DNA of 64,000 nucleotides from the NCBI GenBank assembly GCA_946886125.1, contig CAMPHY010000001.1, forward strand, positions 1 through 64,000. Direction: 5' to 3'. Within the stretch, counting starts at the first letter, position 1. Every line of letters begins with the position of its first letter. Positions 53,716 to 62,063 of this stretch are shown in pieces. The translations under genes and the position numbers were made by a program. Below the pieces are notes generated by a model that was given only the letters and a program-made list of their open reading frames with translations, did no database searches and was not told the origin of the DNA. Origin of the DNA: an uncultured Candidatus Saccharibacteria bacterium. GTDB lineage: Bacteria > Patescibacteria > Saccharimonadia > Saccharimonadales > UBA6022.

Positions 53716-53744
53716 AGTATACGCTTAGTTTTAATAGTTGGCAA
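53716..53744 (-). promoter_or_regulatory. nusA promoter
   Basis: Minus strand TTGCCA, 17-nt spacer, TATACT. Confidence 0.75.
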
Positions 53745-53784
53745 GATATCAGAATGAAAATGACAGCACGTACACAGTGACGTC

Positions 53785-53806
53785 TTAGTCAATCCATAAC
53801 GACTAA
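53785..53806. repeat. inverted repeat upstream of the Gam-like gene
   Basis: TTAGTC-N10-GACTAA, about 12 bp before the -35; a possible operator. Confidence 0.3.
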
Positions 53807-53817
53807 TGATACTGAGT

Positions 53818-53846
53818 TTGATTAATATGGTGTGAAGTTGTATAAT
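53818..53846 (+). promoter_or_regulatory. promoter of the Gam-like gene
   Basis: TTGATT, exactly 17 nt, TATAAT. One of the strongest promoters in the window. Confidence 0.75.
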
Positions 53847-53894
53847 ATTATTAGCTAGGAGAGTGTACCCTACAATTTGGAAGAAGTGGTTAGT

Positions 53895-54449
53895 ATGACC
53901 AGCAAAAAAGCCGCAGAAATTTCATGCATCAACAACAAAGATACGCTTGATCTTGTACTCTTTCAACTAGGCGTCTTGCGCCGTCGCAGGCGTGTTGACG
54001 AGTCGCGCTTAGAAGAACGCATCGCCAAAATCAAGGCAGCACCGCAGGAACGCTGGAAACAAGAAGACTCCATCCGAGATAAGCTCCTACCAATGGCACA
54101 GCGTTATATCGACGAGCATCAAGTTGAGCTCTTTGGAGACAAGAAATCGTTCGAGTTGACTCATGCACTGGTCAAGCGCAGCGAGAGCACTGAACTTGTC
54201 GTCGAAGATGAAGACAGTGTGATTGCGGCACTTAAGCATCTTAAGCGTGATGACCTCATCAACGTCGTCGAGAGTCTGCTGAAATCGCACTTAAAAGATG
54301 AGCCCGAGTTGATTAAACATCTCCCGGGCGTCAGACGAGTGCGCAACGTCAACGAGACGATTGTCTTCAAGCCAGGTCCGAACGAACTAGCTTCGACCCA
54401 AAAGGGTCTAGAAGAAAAGCGCAAGATCCCTCTTCCACCCAATGACTAG
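53895..54449 (+). CDS. phage Mu Gam-like host-nuclease inhibitor / DNA-end-binding protein
   Basis: 185 residues from the ATG at 53895 (MTSKKAAEISC, weak GGAAG upstream); a TTG start six codons earlier is also possible. The layout matches Mu Gam: basic coiled-coil helices (LDLVLFQLGVLRRRRRVDESRLEERIAKIKA), a RYIDEHQVELFGDKKSFEL turn into the beta region, the VEDEDSVIAALKHLKRDDLINVVE helix, and the terminal LPGVRRVRNVNETIVFKP, where Gam has a closing V-PGV-R-...-E-F-V-KP strand. Gam binds double-strand ends as a Ku-like dimer and blocks exonucleases. No phage genes are nearby. Confidence 0.8.
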   Translation: MTSKKAAEISCINNKDTLDLVLFQLGVLRRRRRVDESRLEERIAKIKAAPQERWKQEDSIRDKLLPMAQRYIDEHQVELFGDKKSFELTHALVKRSESTELVVEDEDSVIAALKHLKRDDLINVVESLLKSHLKDEPELIKHLPGVRRVRNVNETIVFKPGPNELASTQKGLEEKRKIPLPPND

Positions 54450-54480
54450 CTCCCCGCGAGTTGCTGGTGGCACTTACGAA

Positions 54481-54520
54481 AAAGTAGGAGCCCCGCAATA
54501 CACCGCGGGGCTTTTACTTT
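54481..54520. terminator. bidirectional terminator between the Gam-like and pilin-like genes
   Basis: AGCCCCGC / GCGGGGCT stem with an outer AAAGTA/TACTTT; both neighbours end here. Confidence 0.87.
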
Positions 54521-55020
54521 ATATCGGGCAAGTTGTACCGGCAAGCAATATCGCTCCCGCTTACTTCTGGTGCCTGGCGCTGCGTCAAGCTTCCGATGGC
54601 CGGGCAGGTAGACTGCCCCTCTTGAATGAATAGAAAATAATTATATGCATACAAGGCGCCCGTTCGTTGCGCAACCTGTGCGCCCACAGCTGGCTGCGGA
54701 ACTGATTGCATATAAGGCGATAAATCATTCAAGAGCGCTTGGGTATGCGCCGTCGAGTCAAGTGTACTGGTGCCATCACACACATACCCCGTACCAAGGC
54801 ATGGCCAAGGTCCACTATTAGGCGGATAGGCACCATTTTCAGCCGCATACAGCATCATAGCCTTGGCATACGAACTTACCGCTGCAACAGTCTGCTGGTT
54901 ACGCGTTCGCTCTTGCATGCCGTTATAGGCCACGATAGTAATAGCGGCTAAAATACCGATGACTACGATAACTATCAAAAGCTCAACAATCGTAAAGCCA
55001 GATACATTTCGCTGCTTCAT
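54514..55020 (-). CDS. type IV pilin-like protein, copy 4
   Basis: 168 residues with G|FTIVELLIVIVVIGILAAI after a short leader (MKQRNVS). The head contains four Cys (WPCLGTGYVCDG; STCPAI; IACRYN). The gene starts 3 nt after the stop of copy 5, so the two are an operon. Confidence 0.92.
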   Translation of the reverse strand: MKQRNVSGFTIVELLIVIVVIGILAAITIVAYNGMQERTRNQQTVAAVSSYAKAMMLYAAENGAYPPNSGPWPCLGTGYVCDGTSTLDSTAHTQALLNDLSPYMQSVPQPAVGAQVAQRTGALYAYNYFLFIQEGQSTCPAIGSLTQRQAPEVSGSDIACRYNLPDIK

Positions 55021-55023
55021 GAA

Positions 55024-55524
55024 CTACGGACCCGTCACCCATGGCTGCCAATTTGGCGTCGTAGCCGTGTTATATCCATGACTTCGACTATCTGAAGTTG
55101 TAAAACCAGTACCAGTACAGGCGTTCACTCCGCTCCATCCGCCAGAATACTCTCGTAATCCATTTTGCGAACCAATAGTGAACGCTTTTTGCGACTTACT
55201 CATAGCAGTTAATGAGTAGTTGGTACCCGTTGCATCCGCACAATAATATATATTGTTCATCGATGTATTATAAGCACTTCGACTGAAGGTTATGCCCATT
55301 GATGACGATAACCCAACAGGATATGCACCAGTTTCAGCTTGGTATATCCCCATCTTTTTTGCAAAATTACTCAAGTCACTTTGCACGGTTGTGTTATAGG
55401 CACGATTTTGAATGCCATTATAAGCCACAATAGTAATAGCAGCTAAAATACCTATTACGACGATGACGATAAGGAGTTCCACAATCGTAAAGCCTGTTTG
55501 TTTTGTGAGTTTGAGTTGGTTCAT
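55024..55524 (-). CDS. type IV pilin-like protein, copy 5
   Basis: 166 residues from the ATG at 55524 (MNQLKLTKQTG|FTIVELLI); a start at 55560 would extend the leader unusually and lie within the TATACT promoter region. The head is Gly/Ser/Tyr-rich with two Cys (IYYCADAT, VNACTGT). It leads copy 4 in a bicistronic unit; AAAGGG lies upstream. Confidence 0.9.
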   Translation of the reverse strand: MNQLKLTKQTGFTIVELLIVIVVIGILAAITIVAYNGIQNRAYNTTVQSDLSNFAKKMGIYQAETGAYPVGLSSSMGITFSRSAYNTSMNNIYYCADATGTNYSLTAMSKSQKAFTIGSQNGLREYSGGWSGVNACTGTGFTTSDSRSHGYNTATTPNWQPWVTGP

Positions 55525-55610
55525 TGGTGGCCCATTCCCTTTTTGTTGTACGGTTAGCATAAGTATAACGTAGATGACACGATAGTCAAAACACCCCTTA
55601 AAGTGACGTA

Positions 55611-55650
55611 TGTAAAGCCCCGCAACTACGTGTAGCGCGGGGCTTTTACA
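55611..55650. terminator. terminator downstream of the 55.7-56.1 kb gene
   Basis: TGTAAAGCCCCGC pairs with GCGGGGCTTTTACA; T-rich on both strands. Confidence 0.85.
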
Positions 55651-55662
55651 AGGAGGGGCGTC

Positions 55663-56094
55663 TTATTCTTTGCGCATTACGCGCAGTAGATGGATCATCC
55701 ACTCGATTTCATCTATCTGGTCAAGCCTGCCGTCAGGCTCGTAGACGGTGATGCCGAACCGCGTTTTTTCAAGAATCGTGGCATCGGAATCAAGGTAGAA
55801 GCGGGCTTTACGCCAGGCGCTTGAGAGATCTGACTTATCGCTCAACGGGCATATCACCCGAAAAGTTTTTTCATCACTCTCATCAAATGGTATTTTCATC
55901 ACTTGCTTTTCGTTACCCCATACGCCCTTACTAAGTAAGGCCCATCGGGTTTGGTCCGCTTCTGCTTGCAGCACACTCATTGCTTGATGTACTTCATCGG
56001 CTTTCCAGACAATACGAATTCGTTGGTGCTTACGAATATGTTTCTTTGCACGAATGCGCTGGCGCACTATCTCAAGGTGAGACGGCTTCGTCAT
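55663..56094 (-). CDS. unknown basic protein, about 143 aa
   Basis: Not recognised. The likely start is the ATG at 56094 (MTKPSHLEIVRQRIRAKKHIRKHQ); the frame stays open to 56211. The N-terminal 30 residues are very basic and the rest is mixed alpha/beta (GITVYEPDGRLDQIDEIEWMIHLL). No signal peptide. Confidence 0.65.
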   Translation of the reverse strand: MTKPSHLEIVRQRIRAKKHIRKHQRIRIVWKADEVHQAMSVLQAEADQTRWALLSKGVWGNEKQVMKIPFDESDEKTFRVICPLSDKSDLSSAWRKARFYLDSDATILEKTRFGITVYEPDGRLDQIDEIEWMIHLLRVMRKE

Positions 56095-56214
56095 AACAAT
56101 ATTCCGTTCTACACTCTCCTTGTAAACTCCCTTTTGGAGCTCAATCTTGCAAGAAGAGTGCCCCAAAAGTTGATTGTAACTATATACTATTTTTAGCGTA
56201 AACGCCAACACCCC

Positions 56215-57138
56215 TTATGTAACATCGATAATTTCCTGAGGGATAACATAATACGTTCGCTCTTCCTGTTCATTGCGAAATTTCATACATGGCATACCGT
56301 CATTAAGATCAAGTCGGACTGGTTCATCGAGCGGACCACTTAATTCTGGATACACAAAACCGTCGAAGCGCCCTACGATCGCCTTGCGCTCTTGCGCCTC
56401 TACGGTAGTAAAGTCGGTCAAGGAGTCACGTAGATCGATCCCTTGCATATCGTCATATGCCGTATAATACCTCAAACAATCAATAGGTAAGTTGTTCGAC
56501 CATAGTTCTTTTGGTATATCGCTATTGGCTGCTTCAATAAGGTGATCTATGGCTGTACGTTTCTCAGTGAGAGGCAACGCTTGGAAATCTTCTGCTTGAG
56601 TAGAAGCACAAACCGCTCGCACTACTTCATGAACGACATCAAGTATCTCTGGCTCATCCTCTACTTCATCAATGTCACTTTGTTTAATCTTAAATTCCAC
56701 GAGATGCCGTTTGTCTGGTAATACACAATAATATCCATGTGGTACTTTATCGGTATGTTCACTGACGTAAAACTCAAGATATACGCGCCACTGATCCTCT
56801 GTATAGTGAAGATCAACACCTATATACGTTACGTCACTAGAATCTAAAATTGTTTCTACAGCACTCAGCGTATTATGACCCATGAGCTGATGACCAAGGC
56901 CCAACACTTTAGCTGGCTGGCGAAAGTATTCTTCCCCTAGCATATTTTCAAGCTCCATCACCCTGTCTTGAATATAGTCATCAGGGACCTCGCTACTGTC
57001 ATATATCCGTAGACCAGCTTCAACCTCTTCTATTGCAGCACAAAAATCATTCCATGTGGACGCGCTTAATACATTTTCGTACTCACCGTCGGAGGGGTTT
57101 GGCGACTGTTCTTCAGAAAAAGGCGAAAACTCTGTCAT
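56215..57138 (-). CDS. unknown acidic protein, about 307 aa
   Basis: Not recognised. Strongly acidic and soluble; N-terminus Ser/Glu/Pro-rich, the rest mixed with conserved-looking GLGHQLMGHNTLSAVETIL and a beta-rich C-terminus (MPCMKFRNEQEERTYYVIPQ). Start at the ATG 57138 (MTEFSPFSEE) or at 57177. The TTATGCTTGCA promoter element covers the longer start, favouring 57138. Confidence 0.7.
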   Translation of the reverse strand: MTEFSPFSEEQSPNPSDGEYENVLSASTWNDFCAAIEEVEAGLRIYDSSEVPDDYIQDRVMELENMLGEEYFRQPAKVLGLGHQLMGHNTLSAVETILDSSDVTYIGVDLHYTEDQWRVYLEFYVSEHTDKVPHGYYCVLPDKRHLVEFKIKQSDIDEVEDEPEILDVVHEVVRAVCASTQAEDFQALPLTEKRTAIDHLIEAANSDIPKELWSNNLPIDCLRYYTAYDDMQGIDLRDSLTDFTTVEAQERKAIVGRFDGFVYPELSGPLDEPVRLDLNDGMPCMKFRNEQEERTYYVIPQEIIDVT

Positions 57139-57169
57139 TGCAAAATTTTCCCTTACTACTAGACGGTTT

Positions 57170-57180
57170 GCAAGCATAAG
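57170..57180 (-). promoter_or_regulatory. putative promoter element TTATGCTTGCA, third copy
   Basis: Identical to the elements near 3467 and 23939, again directly following a terminator. Confidence 0.45.
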
Positions 57181-57187
57181 AAAATAA

Positions 57188-57224
57188 AAGAGCCCCGCAT
57201 TCCTGCAACAGGAGCGAGGCTCTT
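57188..57224 (-). terminator. terminator of the 76-aa gene
   Basis: AAGAGCC/GGCTCTT outer stem with an inner TCCTG/CAGGA stem. Confidence 0.82.
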
Positions 57225-57252
57225 ACTGATGCGGGCGCGGGGATGGTGTAAG

Positions 57253-57483
57253 TCAGCGCGGAGGCTGGAGTTTAGTGGAAGTAGCATCCATGTTCTGGCG
57301 CAACTGGGGCGTAGTACGCGCCCTAAACTCCCGGTCTCGTCGCAGCGCTTCCTCGATATCAGAATCAAGCACTTGACGTGGCTTTACCTCGTCCGACCAA
57401 AACTCTTTTGCTCCTACTGGGAACTTTCCGGCAGGCCGCGCTTCTTGGTCACTGATGACATCATCAAAACCATTGGTACTCAT
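57253..57483 (-). CDS. unknown 76-aa acidic/basic small protein
   Basis: Not recognised. Hydrophilic, with a helical EEALRRDREFRARTTPQLRQN. GGAG lies 7 nt before the ATG and a terminator follows, which supports a real monocistronic gene. Confidence 0.65.
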   Translation of the reverse strand: MSTNGFDDVISDQEARPAGKFPVGAKEFWSDEVKPRQVLDSDIEEALRRDREFRARTTPQLRQNMDATSTKLQPPR

Positions 57484-57542
57484 CGAGTATCTCCAAACGT
57501 AGCGATTGTTACTTACATAAATACTATAATATATTTATGTAC

Positions 57543-58262
57543 TTAAGGCAATAACTGCAACGCTGTTCGCGCGGTAGGCACCGGCTGATCAGGGCAGCTA
57601 GAGAGTATTTGTTGCATAGCTTCTTTTTCGGCAGGGATCACCCATAGCTCGTATTTTAGCTTTACGGCTATTTGACGCGCAATATACTGACAGCGGAACG
57701 ATATATTCGGTGGTAACCAGCTAGCAGCATTGGCATCAGATTTTTCTTGGTTGGCATCACCATCTACCGCCAATAATTCGAGTGGATCATTCGACAGCGC
57801 TTCTCGCCGTGCTGGTGTAAGTTGCTGAGCACCAGTTTGCCAAGCGTCACTTAGTGCCACAACATGATCAATTTGTACGTCGTCACTAGTAGTCTCACCT
57901 CGTTGAAATTGAATAACTTTTCCCGTATACGGATCTATTAACGTGCCGCTTAGCACTTCACACTCGCCATCAATTTTTACATTAGTCATATCACGATTTA
58001 AAATTATATCTCGTGTATCGCACCCCAGTGTCGAGGCCCATCCGTCACCAAACAGTGCTCTTTCATAGCCCGTTTTAGGTGCTCTTCCCTTAACTGCTAG
58101 TTTCTCAAGTGCTATAAGGGCAGGACTATTCACTATACCTTCACTCGTATCAGAGGGTGCAGCAGAGCGATGCACTTCCGGCTGAACAATAAGTGCGACG
58201 ACAGAAATGATAAGTACGATTATCGCTGTGATTAGCCTGCCTGTTCTTTGTCGACGCTTCAT
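57543..58262 (-). CDS. secreted HNH nuclease (DUF1524-like)
   Basis: 239 residues with an N-terminal signal/anchor helix (about 9-27). The DUF1524 core follows: LGCDTRDIIL, VQIDHVVALSDAWQTGA (catalytic DHV), the N-containing NDPLELLAVDGDANQEKSD, and WLPPNISFRCQYIARQIAVK. This is typical of extracellular nucleases in actinobacteria and CPR, fitting nucleotide scavenging from other cells. TATAAT is 7 nt before the ATG; the start is 32 bp from divergent pepN. Confidence 0.9.
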   Translation of the reverse strand: MKRRQRTGRLITAIIVLIISVVALIVQPEVHRSAAPSDTSEGIVNSPALIALEKLAVKGRAPKTGYERALFGDGWASTLGCDTRDIILNRDMTNVKIDGECEVLSGTLIDPYTGKVIQFQRGETTSDDVQIDHVVALSDAWQTGAQQLTPARREALSNDPLELLAVDGDANQEKSDANAASWLPPNISFRCQYIARQIAVKLKYELWVIPAEKEAMQQILSSCPDQPVPTARTALQLLP

Positions 58263-58294
58263 GCAATCTATTATACCTTTGCTACAATAGATAT
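58263..58294. promoter_or_regulatory. 32-bp divergent leaderless promoter pair (nuclease/pepN)
   Basis: The minus strand TATAAT (58270-58275) and plus strand TACAAT (58283-58288) are 7 bp apart; each lies 6-7 nt from its start codon. The region is a near palindrome (ATCTATTATA ... TACAATAGAT). Each -35 position would fall on the other gene's start codon. Confidence 0.7.
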
Positions 58295-60820
58295 ATGCAA
58301 ACCGTATCTCGACTTATTACACAATTTATTCCCGAACATTATCAACTCTCTCTTAAAATGGATCGACAAGAACGACACTTTAGCGGCATCATAACGATGA
58401 AGGGTGCTTCAACAGCTGGCGCAGACACAATCAGCGTTCATGCGAAAGATTTGACTATCGAATCAATTACTCTCGACGGCAGCGAAGCAAGTTGGCAAGC
58501 CGGTAGTAATGACGAGCTTATCATTTCACAGAGTGCCATTTCAGAAGGTGCACATGTGATCGTCATGGCGTTTTCAGGTACCATTACCGATGCTATGCAC
58601 GGCCTCTACCCTTGCTACTACGAACACAACGGTGTCAAAAAGGAGCTGTTGGCAACACAATTTGAAAGCCATCACGCCCGTGAAGTGTTCCCGTGTATCG
58701 ACGAGCCCGAAGCCAAAGCGACTTTCGATGTCACCCTAACGACCGAAGATAATATACAAGTACTTAGCAATATGCCAGTGGCCGCACAAACGCGTGATGA
58801 TGGAAAATTAATTACACGCTTTGAAACAACGCCTCGCATGAGCACGTATTTACTAGCATGGGTCACAGGCGAGTTACATAAAAAAAGCGCTACTACAAAA
58901 AGTGGTGTTGAAGTAAATATATGGGCAACCCCTGCCCAAGCACCAACGAGCCTTGATTTTGCGCTTGATATCGCCACGCGCACGATTGATTTCTTTGATG
59001 AGTATTTCGGTATACCTTATCCGCTTCCAAAAAGTGATCACGTTGCGTTGCCCGATTTCTCTTCCGGCGCTATGGAGAACTGGGGGCTCATCACCTATCG
59101 TGAAGTTGCACTACTGGCCGATCCAGCTACTACCAGCGTCAGCAGTAAGCACTATATCGCCACTGTCATCGCTCATGAATTGTCACACCAATGGTTTGGC
59201 AACCTTGTTACCATGAAGTGGTGGAACAACCTTTGGCTTAATGAAAGCTTTGCTACCTTAATGGAATATATCGCTATCGATGCGCTACAGCCCGACTGGA
59301 ACGTTTGGCTAGACTTTGCCACTATGGAGAGCATCTCGGCATTACGACGCGACAGCATCGATGGTGTACAGGCAGTCCAGGTTGAAGTGAATCACCCTGA
59401 TGAGATTAGTACGTTATTTGATGGAGCAATCGTCTATGCTAAAGGAGCCCGATTGCTGCGTATGGTCCAACACTATATCGGGCATGAAGCTTTTCAGTCT
59501 GGCCTAAAAGCCTATTTCGCCCAACATGCCTATTCAAATACAGAAGGCAGCGATCTCTGGCAAGCGCTAAGTCGGGCCAGCGGCAAAGATATTGGTGGCT
59601 TCATGCAGACCTGGATTTCTCAACCAGGCTACCCTGTACTTGAGGTACATAAAGACGGTGATTGCATTAATCTTACGCAACAACAATTTTTTACTGGCCC
59701 ACATACATCATCAGATCGTCTATGGCCAATTCCACTCAATTCACCCTGTAGTGAAATGCCTGAATTACTTGAAACAAAAGTACATCAGGTGACTCGTCAC
59801 CACACCACGCCACTACGGTTTAACAGCAGAGATACAGCCCACTTCATTACCCATTATGATAGTCACCTTCTCGCCCAGCTCATGCAAGCCGTTGCCGAGG
59901 GACAAGCTTCAACACTTGATAGACTTCAACTACTGCACGAGCAAACATTACTTGCTCGCGGTGGAAAAATTGAAACCGCTCAATTACTTTCACTCCTTGA
60001 CGCCTACACAGGTGAGACTACCGAAGCTGTCTGGGATATTATCAGCCTGGCAATTGGCGAATTGAAAAAGTTTGTTGAACCCGGTACGCTTGCCGAAACA
60101 AAGCTACGCCAGTTTACTACTCACTTAGCCAAAGCTCAATACCAACGATTAGGCTGGTCACAGCAAACCGACGAGACAGAGCAGGATACGAAGTTACGGG
60201 CTACTATTATCGGGATGATGCTCTATGGAGAAGACCCAGAAGCGATTGCAACCGCCACTACGCTATATAACGACACAAACCTTGAAGCCCTCGATCCAGA
60301 ATTACGTGGCTTGATCATTGGTACCGTCGTTCGCCATCACGAGACGCAGGAATTAGTAGATACTTTACTAGCACGCTATAAAGCCACCGCATCGGCAGAT
60401 TTACAGCAAGATATTGCCAATGGTATTACTTCGACGAGGCAGACAGATACAGTCGTCCGATTACTCGCCACCATCAAAGACTCTTCGGTTATCCGTTCAC
60501 AAGATGCCACACGCTGGTTTGTATGGCTCCTTCGCAACCGTGACGGTCGTGATGTAAGTTGGCAATGGCTTCAAGATAACTGGAGCTGGATAGAGAAAAC
60601 TTATGCTGGCGATAAGAGCTATGATGATTTTCCTCGTTATGCTGGTAGTATTCTGAGTACGCGCCAGCAACTTCAAGAATACCGTGACTTTTTTAGCCGA
60701 CTCAAAGACATACCAGCCCTTAAGCGTGTTATCGCTATGGCTCAATTAGAAATTGAAGGACGGGTTGATCTTATTGAAAAGGATGGCCCTGCTGTACGAG
60801 CAGCGCTTGAACAACTTTAA
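58295..60820 (+). CDS. pepN: M1 family aminopeptidase N
   Basis: 841 residues: M1 N-terminal domain, GAMENWG (258-264) exopeptidase motif, H294ELSH298-x18-E zinc site (LWLNESFATLMEY), a beta segment, and a C-terminal helical ERAP1-like domain. It trims N-terminal residues from peptides with zinc. No signal peptide, so cytosolic. TACAAT ends 6 nt before the ATG. Confidence 0.97.
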   Translation: MQTVSRLITQFIPEHYQLSLKMDRQERHFSGIITMKGASTAGADTISVHAKDLTIESITLDGSEASWQAGSNDELIISQSAISEGAHVIVMAFSGTITDAMHGLYPCYYEHNGVKKELLATQFESHHAREVFPCIDEPEAKATFDVTLTTEDNIQVLSNMPVAAQTRDDGKLITRFETTPRMSTYLLAWVTGELHKKSATTKSGVEVNIWATPAQAPTSLDFALDIATRTIDFFDEYFGIPYPLPKSDHVALPDFSSGAMENWGLITYREVALLADPATTSVSSKHYIATVIAHELSHQWFGNLVTMKWWNNLWLNESFATLMEYIAIDALQPDWNVWLDFATMESISALRRDSIDGVQAVQVEVNHPDEISTLFDGAIVYAKGARLLRMVQHYIGHEAFQSGLKAYFAQHAYSNTEGSDLWQALSRASGKDIGGFMQTWISQPGYPVLEVHKDGDCINLTQQQFFTGPHTSSDRLWPIPLNSPCSEMPELLETKVHQVTRHHTTPLRFNSRDTAHFITHYDSHLLAQLMQAVAEGQASTLDRLQLLHEQTLLARGGKIETAQLLSLLDAYTGETTEAVWDIISLAIGELKKFVEPGTLAETKLRQFTTHLAKAQYQRLGWSQQTDETEQDTKLRATIIGMMLYGEDPEAIATATTLYNDTNLEALDPELRGLIIGTVVRHHETQELVDTLLARYKATASADLQQDIANGITSTRQTDTVVRLLATIKDSSVIRSQDATRWFVWLLRNRDGRDVSWQWLQDNWSWIEKTYAGDKSYDDFPRYAGSILSTRQQLQEYRDFFSRLKDIPALKRVIAMAQLEIEGRVDLIEKDGPAVRAALEQL

Positions 60821-60974
60821 ACAAAGTCTTTAGTTAACTTCAATATATTTTTCGATTTCAGAAAATGGCACACTTATAAAGTTAGCAGCCAGAAGCTGAC
60901 TGGATACCAGCTTTGTTGTGTACATAAATCACCAGCTGTTCTCTCATCGACCGTATCGCCGATTTTCTTCGGCG

Positions 60975-61583
60975 TCAAACCAAGAGATTCGATTGAGGTT
61001 TCAGAGGAGTCGGCGGGTCTTTTTTGTATTTAGCCAGTGGCGCAAAAGATAAACGGTGCAGAGGCGTGACACCAAGCCGTTCAATTGCATCGCGGTGTAC
61101 GGCAGTCCCGTATCCGACATGACGAGCAAAGGCATAACCGGGATATATCGCATCCTGCTGTGTCATATACGTATCCCGTGCAACTTTAGCAATAATTGAT
61201 GCAGCACTTACGCATGGTATCAAAAGGTCTGCTTTTTTGAGCATCGTCACGCAATCACCCTGTGGCATCTCTTTAATAAAGTTAATTGTGCCATCAATAA
61301 TAATTTCATGATACGGCACTGTGATTTGCCGAAGTGCTCGTTTAGTTGCCAGAGTAAGGCTTGCCGAAAGGCCAAGCGCATCGATCTCCGAAGCTGCTAC
61401 CCAGCCCAAACCACATCCAGCAGCTTTCTCATAAATTTCTGCAGAAAGTTCTTCACGTTTCTTTTTTGATATCTTCTTACTATCAGTCAACCCCACGATT
61501 GAAGCTTCGCTCAGTACAACCGCACCAACCACAAGCGGCCCTGCCCAAGGCCCACGACCCACTTCGTCAATACCAACAATCAT
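60975..61583 (-). CDS. rnhB: ribonuclease HII
   Basis: 202 residues. Catalytic DEDD residues: GIDEVGRGPWAGPLV (Asp, Glu), IIIDGTINF, KKADLLIPCVSAASIIAKVARD (Asp), with a C-terminal basic tail. It removes RNA from RNA-DNA hybrids and single ribonucleotides. In most bacteria rnhB follows rplS directly; here an opposite-strand gene separates them. TATGCT ends 6 nt before the ATG. Confidence 0.97.
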   Translation of the reverse strand: MIVGIDEVGRGPWAGPLVVGAVVLSEASIVGLTDSKKISKKKREELSAEIYEKAAGCGLGWVAASEIDALGLSASLTLATKRALRQITVPYHEIIIDGTINFIKEMPQGDCVTMLKKADLLIPCVSAASIIAKVARDTYMTQQDAIYPGYAFARHVGYGTAVHRDAIERLGVTPLHRLSFAPLAKYKKDPPTPLKPQSNLLV

Positions 61584-61666
61584 ATATCAAGCATAGCAGG
61601 TTGCAATATATTTGATATGGTGTTATAAAATAATAGTTCTATTTTCCTCGACCAAAGGTGTTCATC

Positions 61667-62056
61667 ATGAAATCTGCAGTGAAAAAAGCAGAACAAGCGT
61701 TCCTTACCAGTTACCAGACATTCGGCCGTGCCGTCAAAGCCGAAATCACCCGCGATCACGGCCTACGCTTGATCAACGAAACCGCACAAGAGCTCAAAAT
61801 CCTTTGCGCACGGAGCGGTGTCATCGGACCAGACAATCAACTCGCAGCTCACTTGATGAGCATGGCTGGCTTTGGACCCGAGGGTCTACTCGCCGGGTGG
61901 ATTGCGCAATATGACGCAATCACCTTCTCTTTACCCGGTGACAGTTTTGGCGTACTGATCAGGTACGACTTACGGCATGAAGACGCAGAGCACGTGGCAA
62001 AAAGCTGGGGCTCCGCCCAGGTAACCAGCTATCACGAAGCACAGCGAAGAAGATAG
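61667..62056 (+). CDS. unknown protein, 129 aa, between rplS and rnhB
   Basis: Not recognised. Start at the ATG 61667 with AAAGGTG upstream. Soluble, helical, with MKSAVKKAEQAFLTSYQTFGRAV and GFGPEGLLAGWIAQYDAITFSLPGDS. It is transcribed against both neighbours and has its own terminator, so it looks like an inserted accessory unit. Confidence 0.7.
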   Translation: MKSAVKKAEQAFLTSYQTFGRAVKAEITRDHGLRLINETAQELKILCARSGVIGPDNQLAAHLMSMAGFGPEGLLAGWIAQYDAITFSLPGDSFGVLIRYDLRHEDAEHVAKSWGSAQVTSYHEAQRRR

Positions 62057-62063
62057 AACAGCC

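Noticed and set aside
53863..53898. 11-codon GTG-led frame ending in an ATGA overlap with the Gam-like start
   Set aside because: The AGGAG is only one base from the GTG, too close to work, so the ATGA overlap alone is not enough for a leader peptide.
60821..60974. 154-bp gap between pepN and rnhB
   Set aside because: No clear terminator, ORF or RNA structure was visible despite the convergent genes.
53895..62056. Base composition of the Gam-like, 61.7-kb and 11.7-kb genes as a sign of transfer
   Set aside because: Hand counts in 60-base samples (28-34 GC of 60) overlap those from rpoC (32 of 60), so composition does not set them apart.
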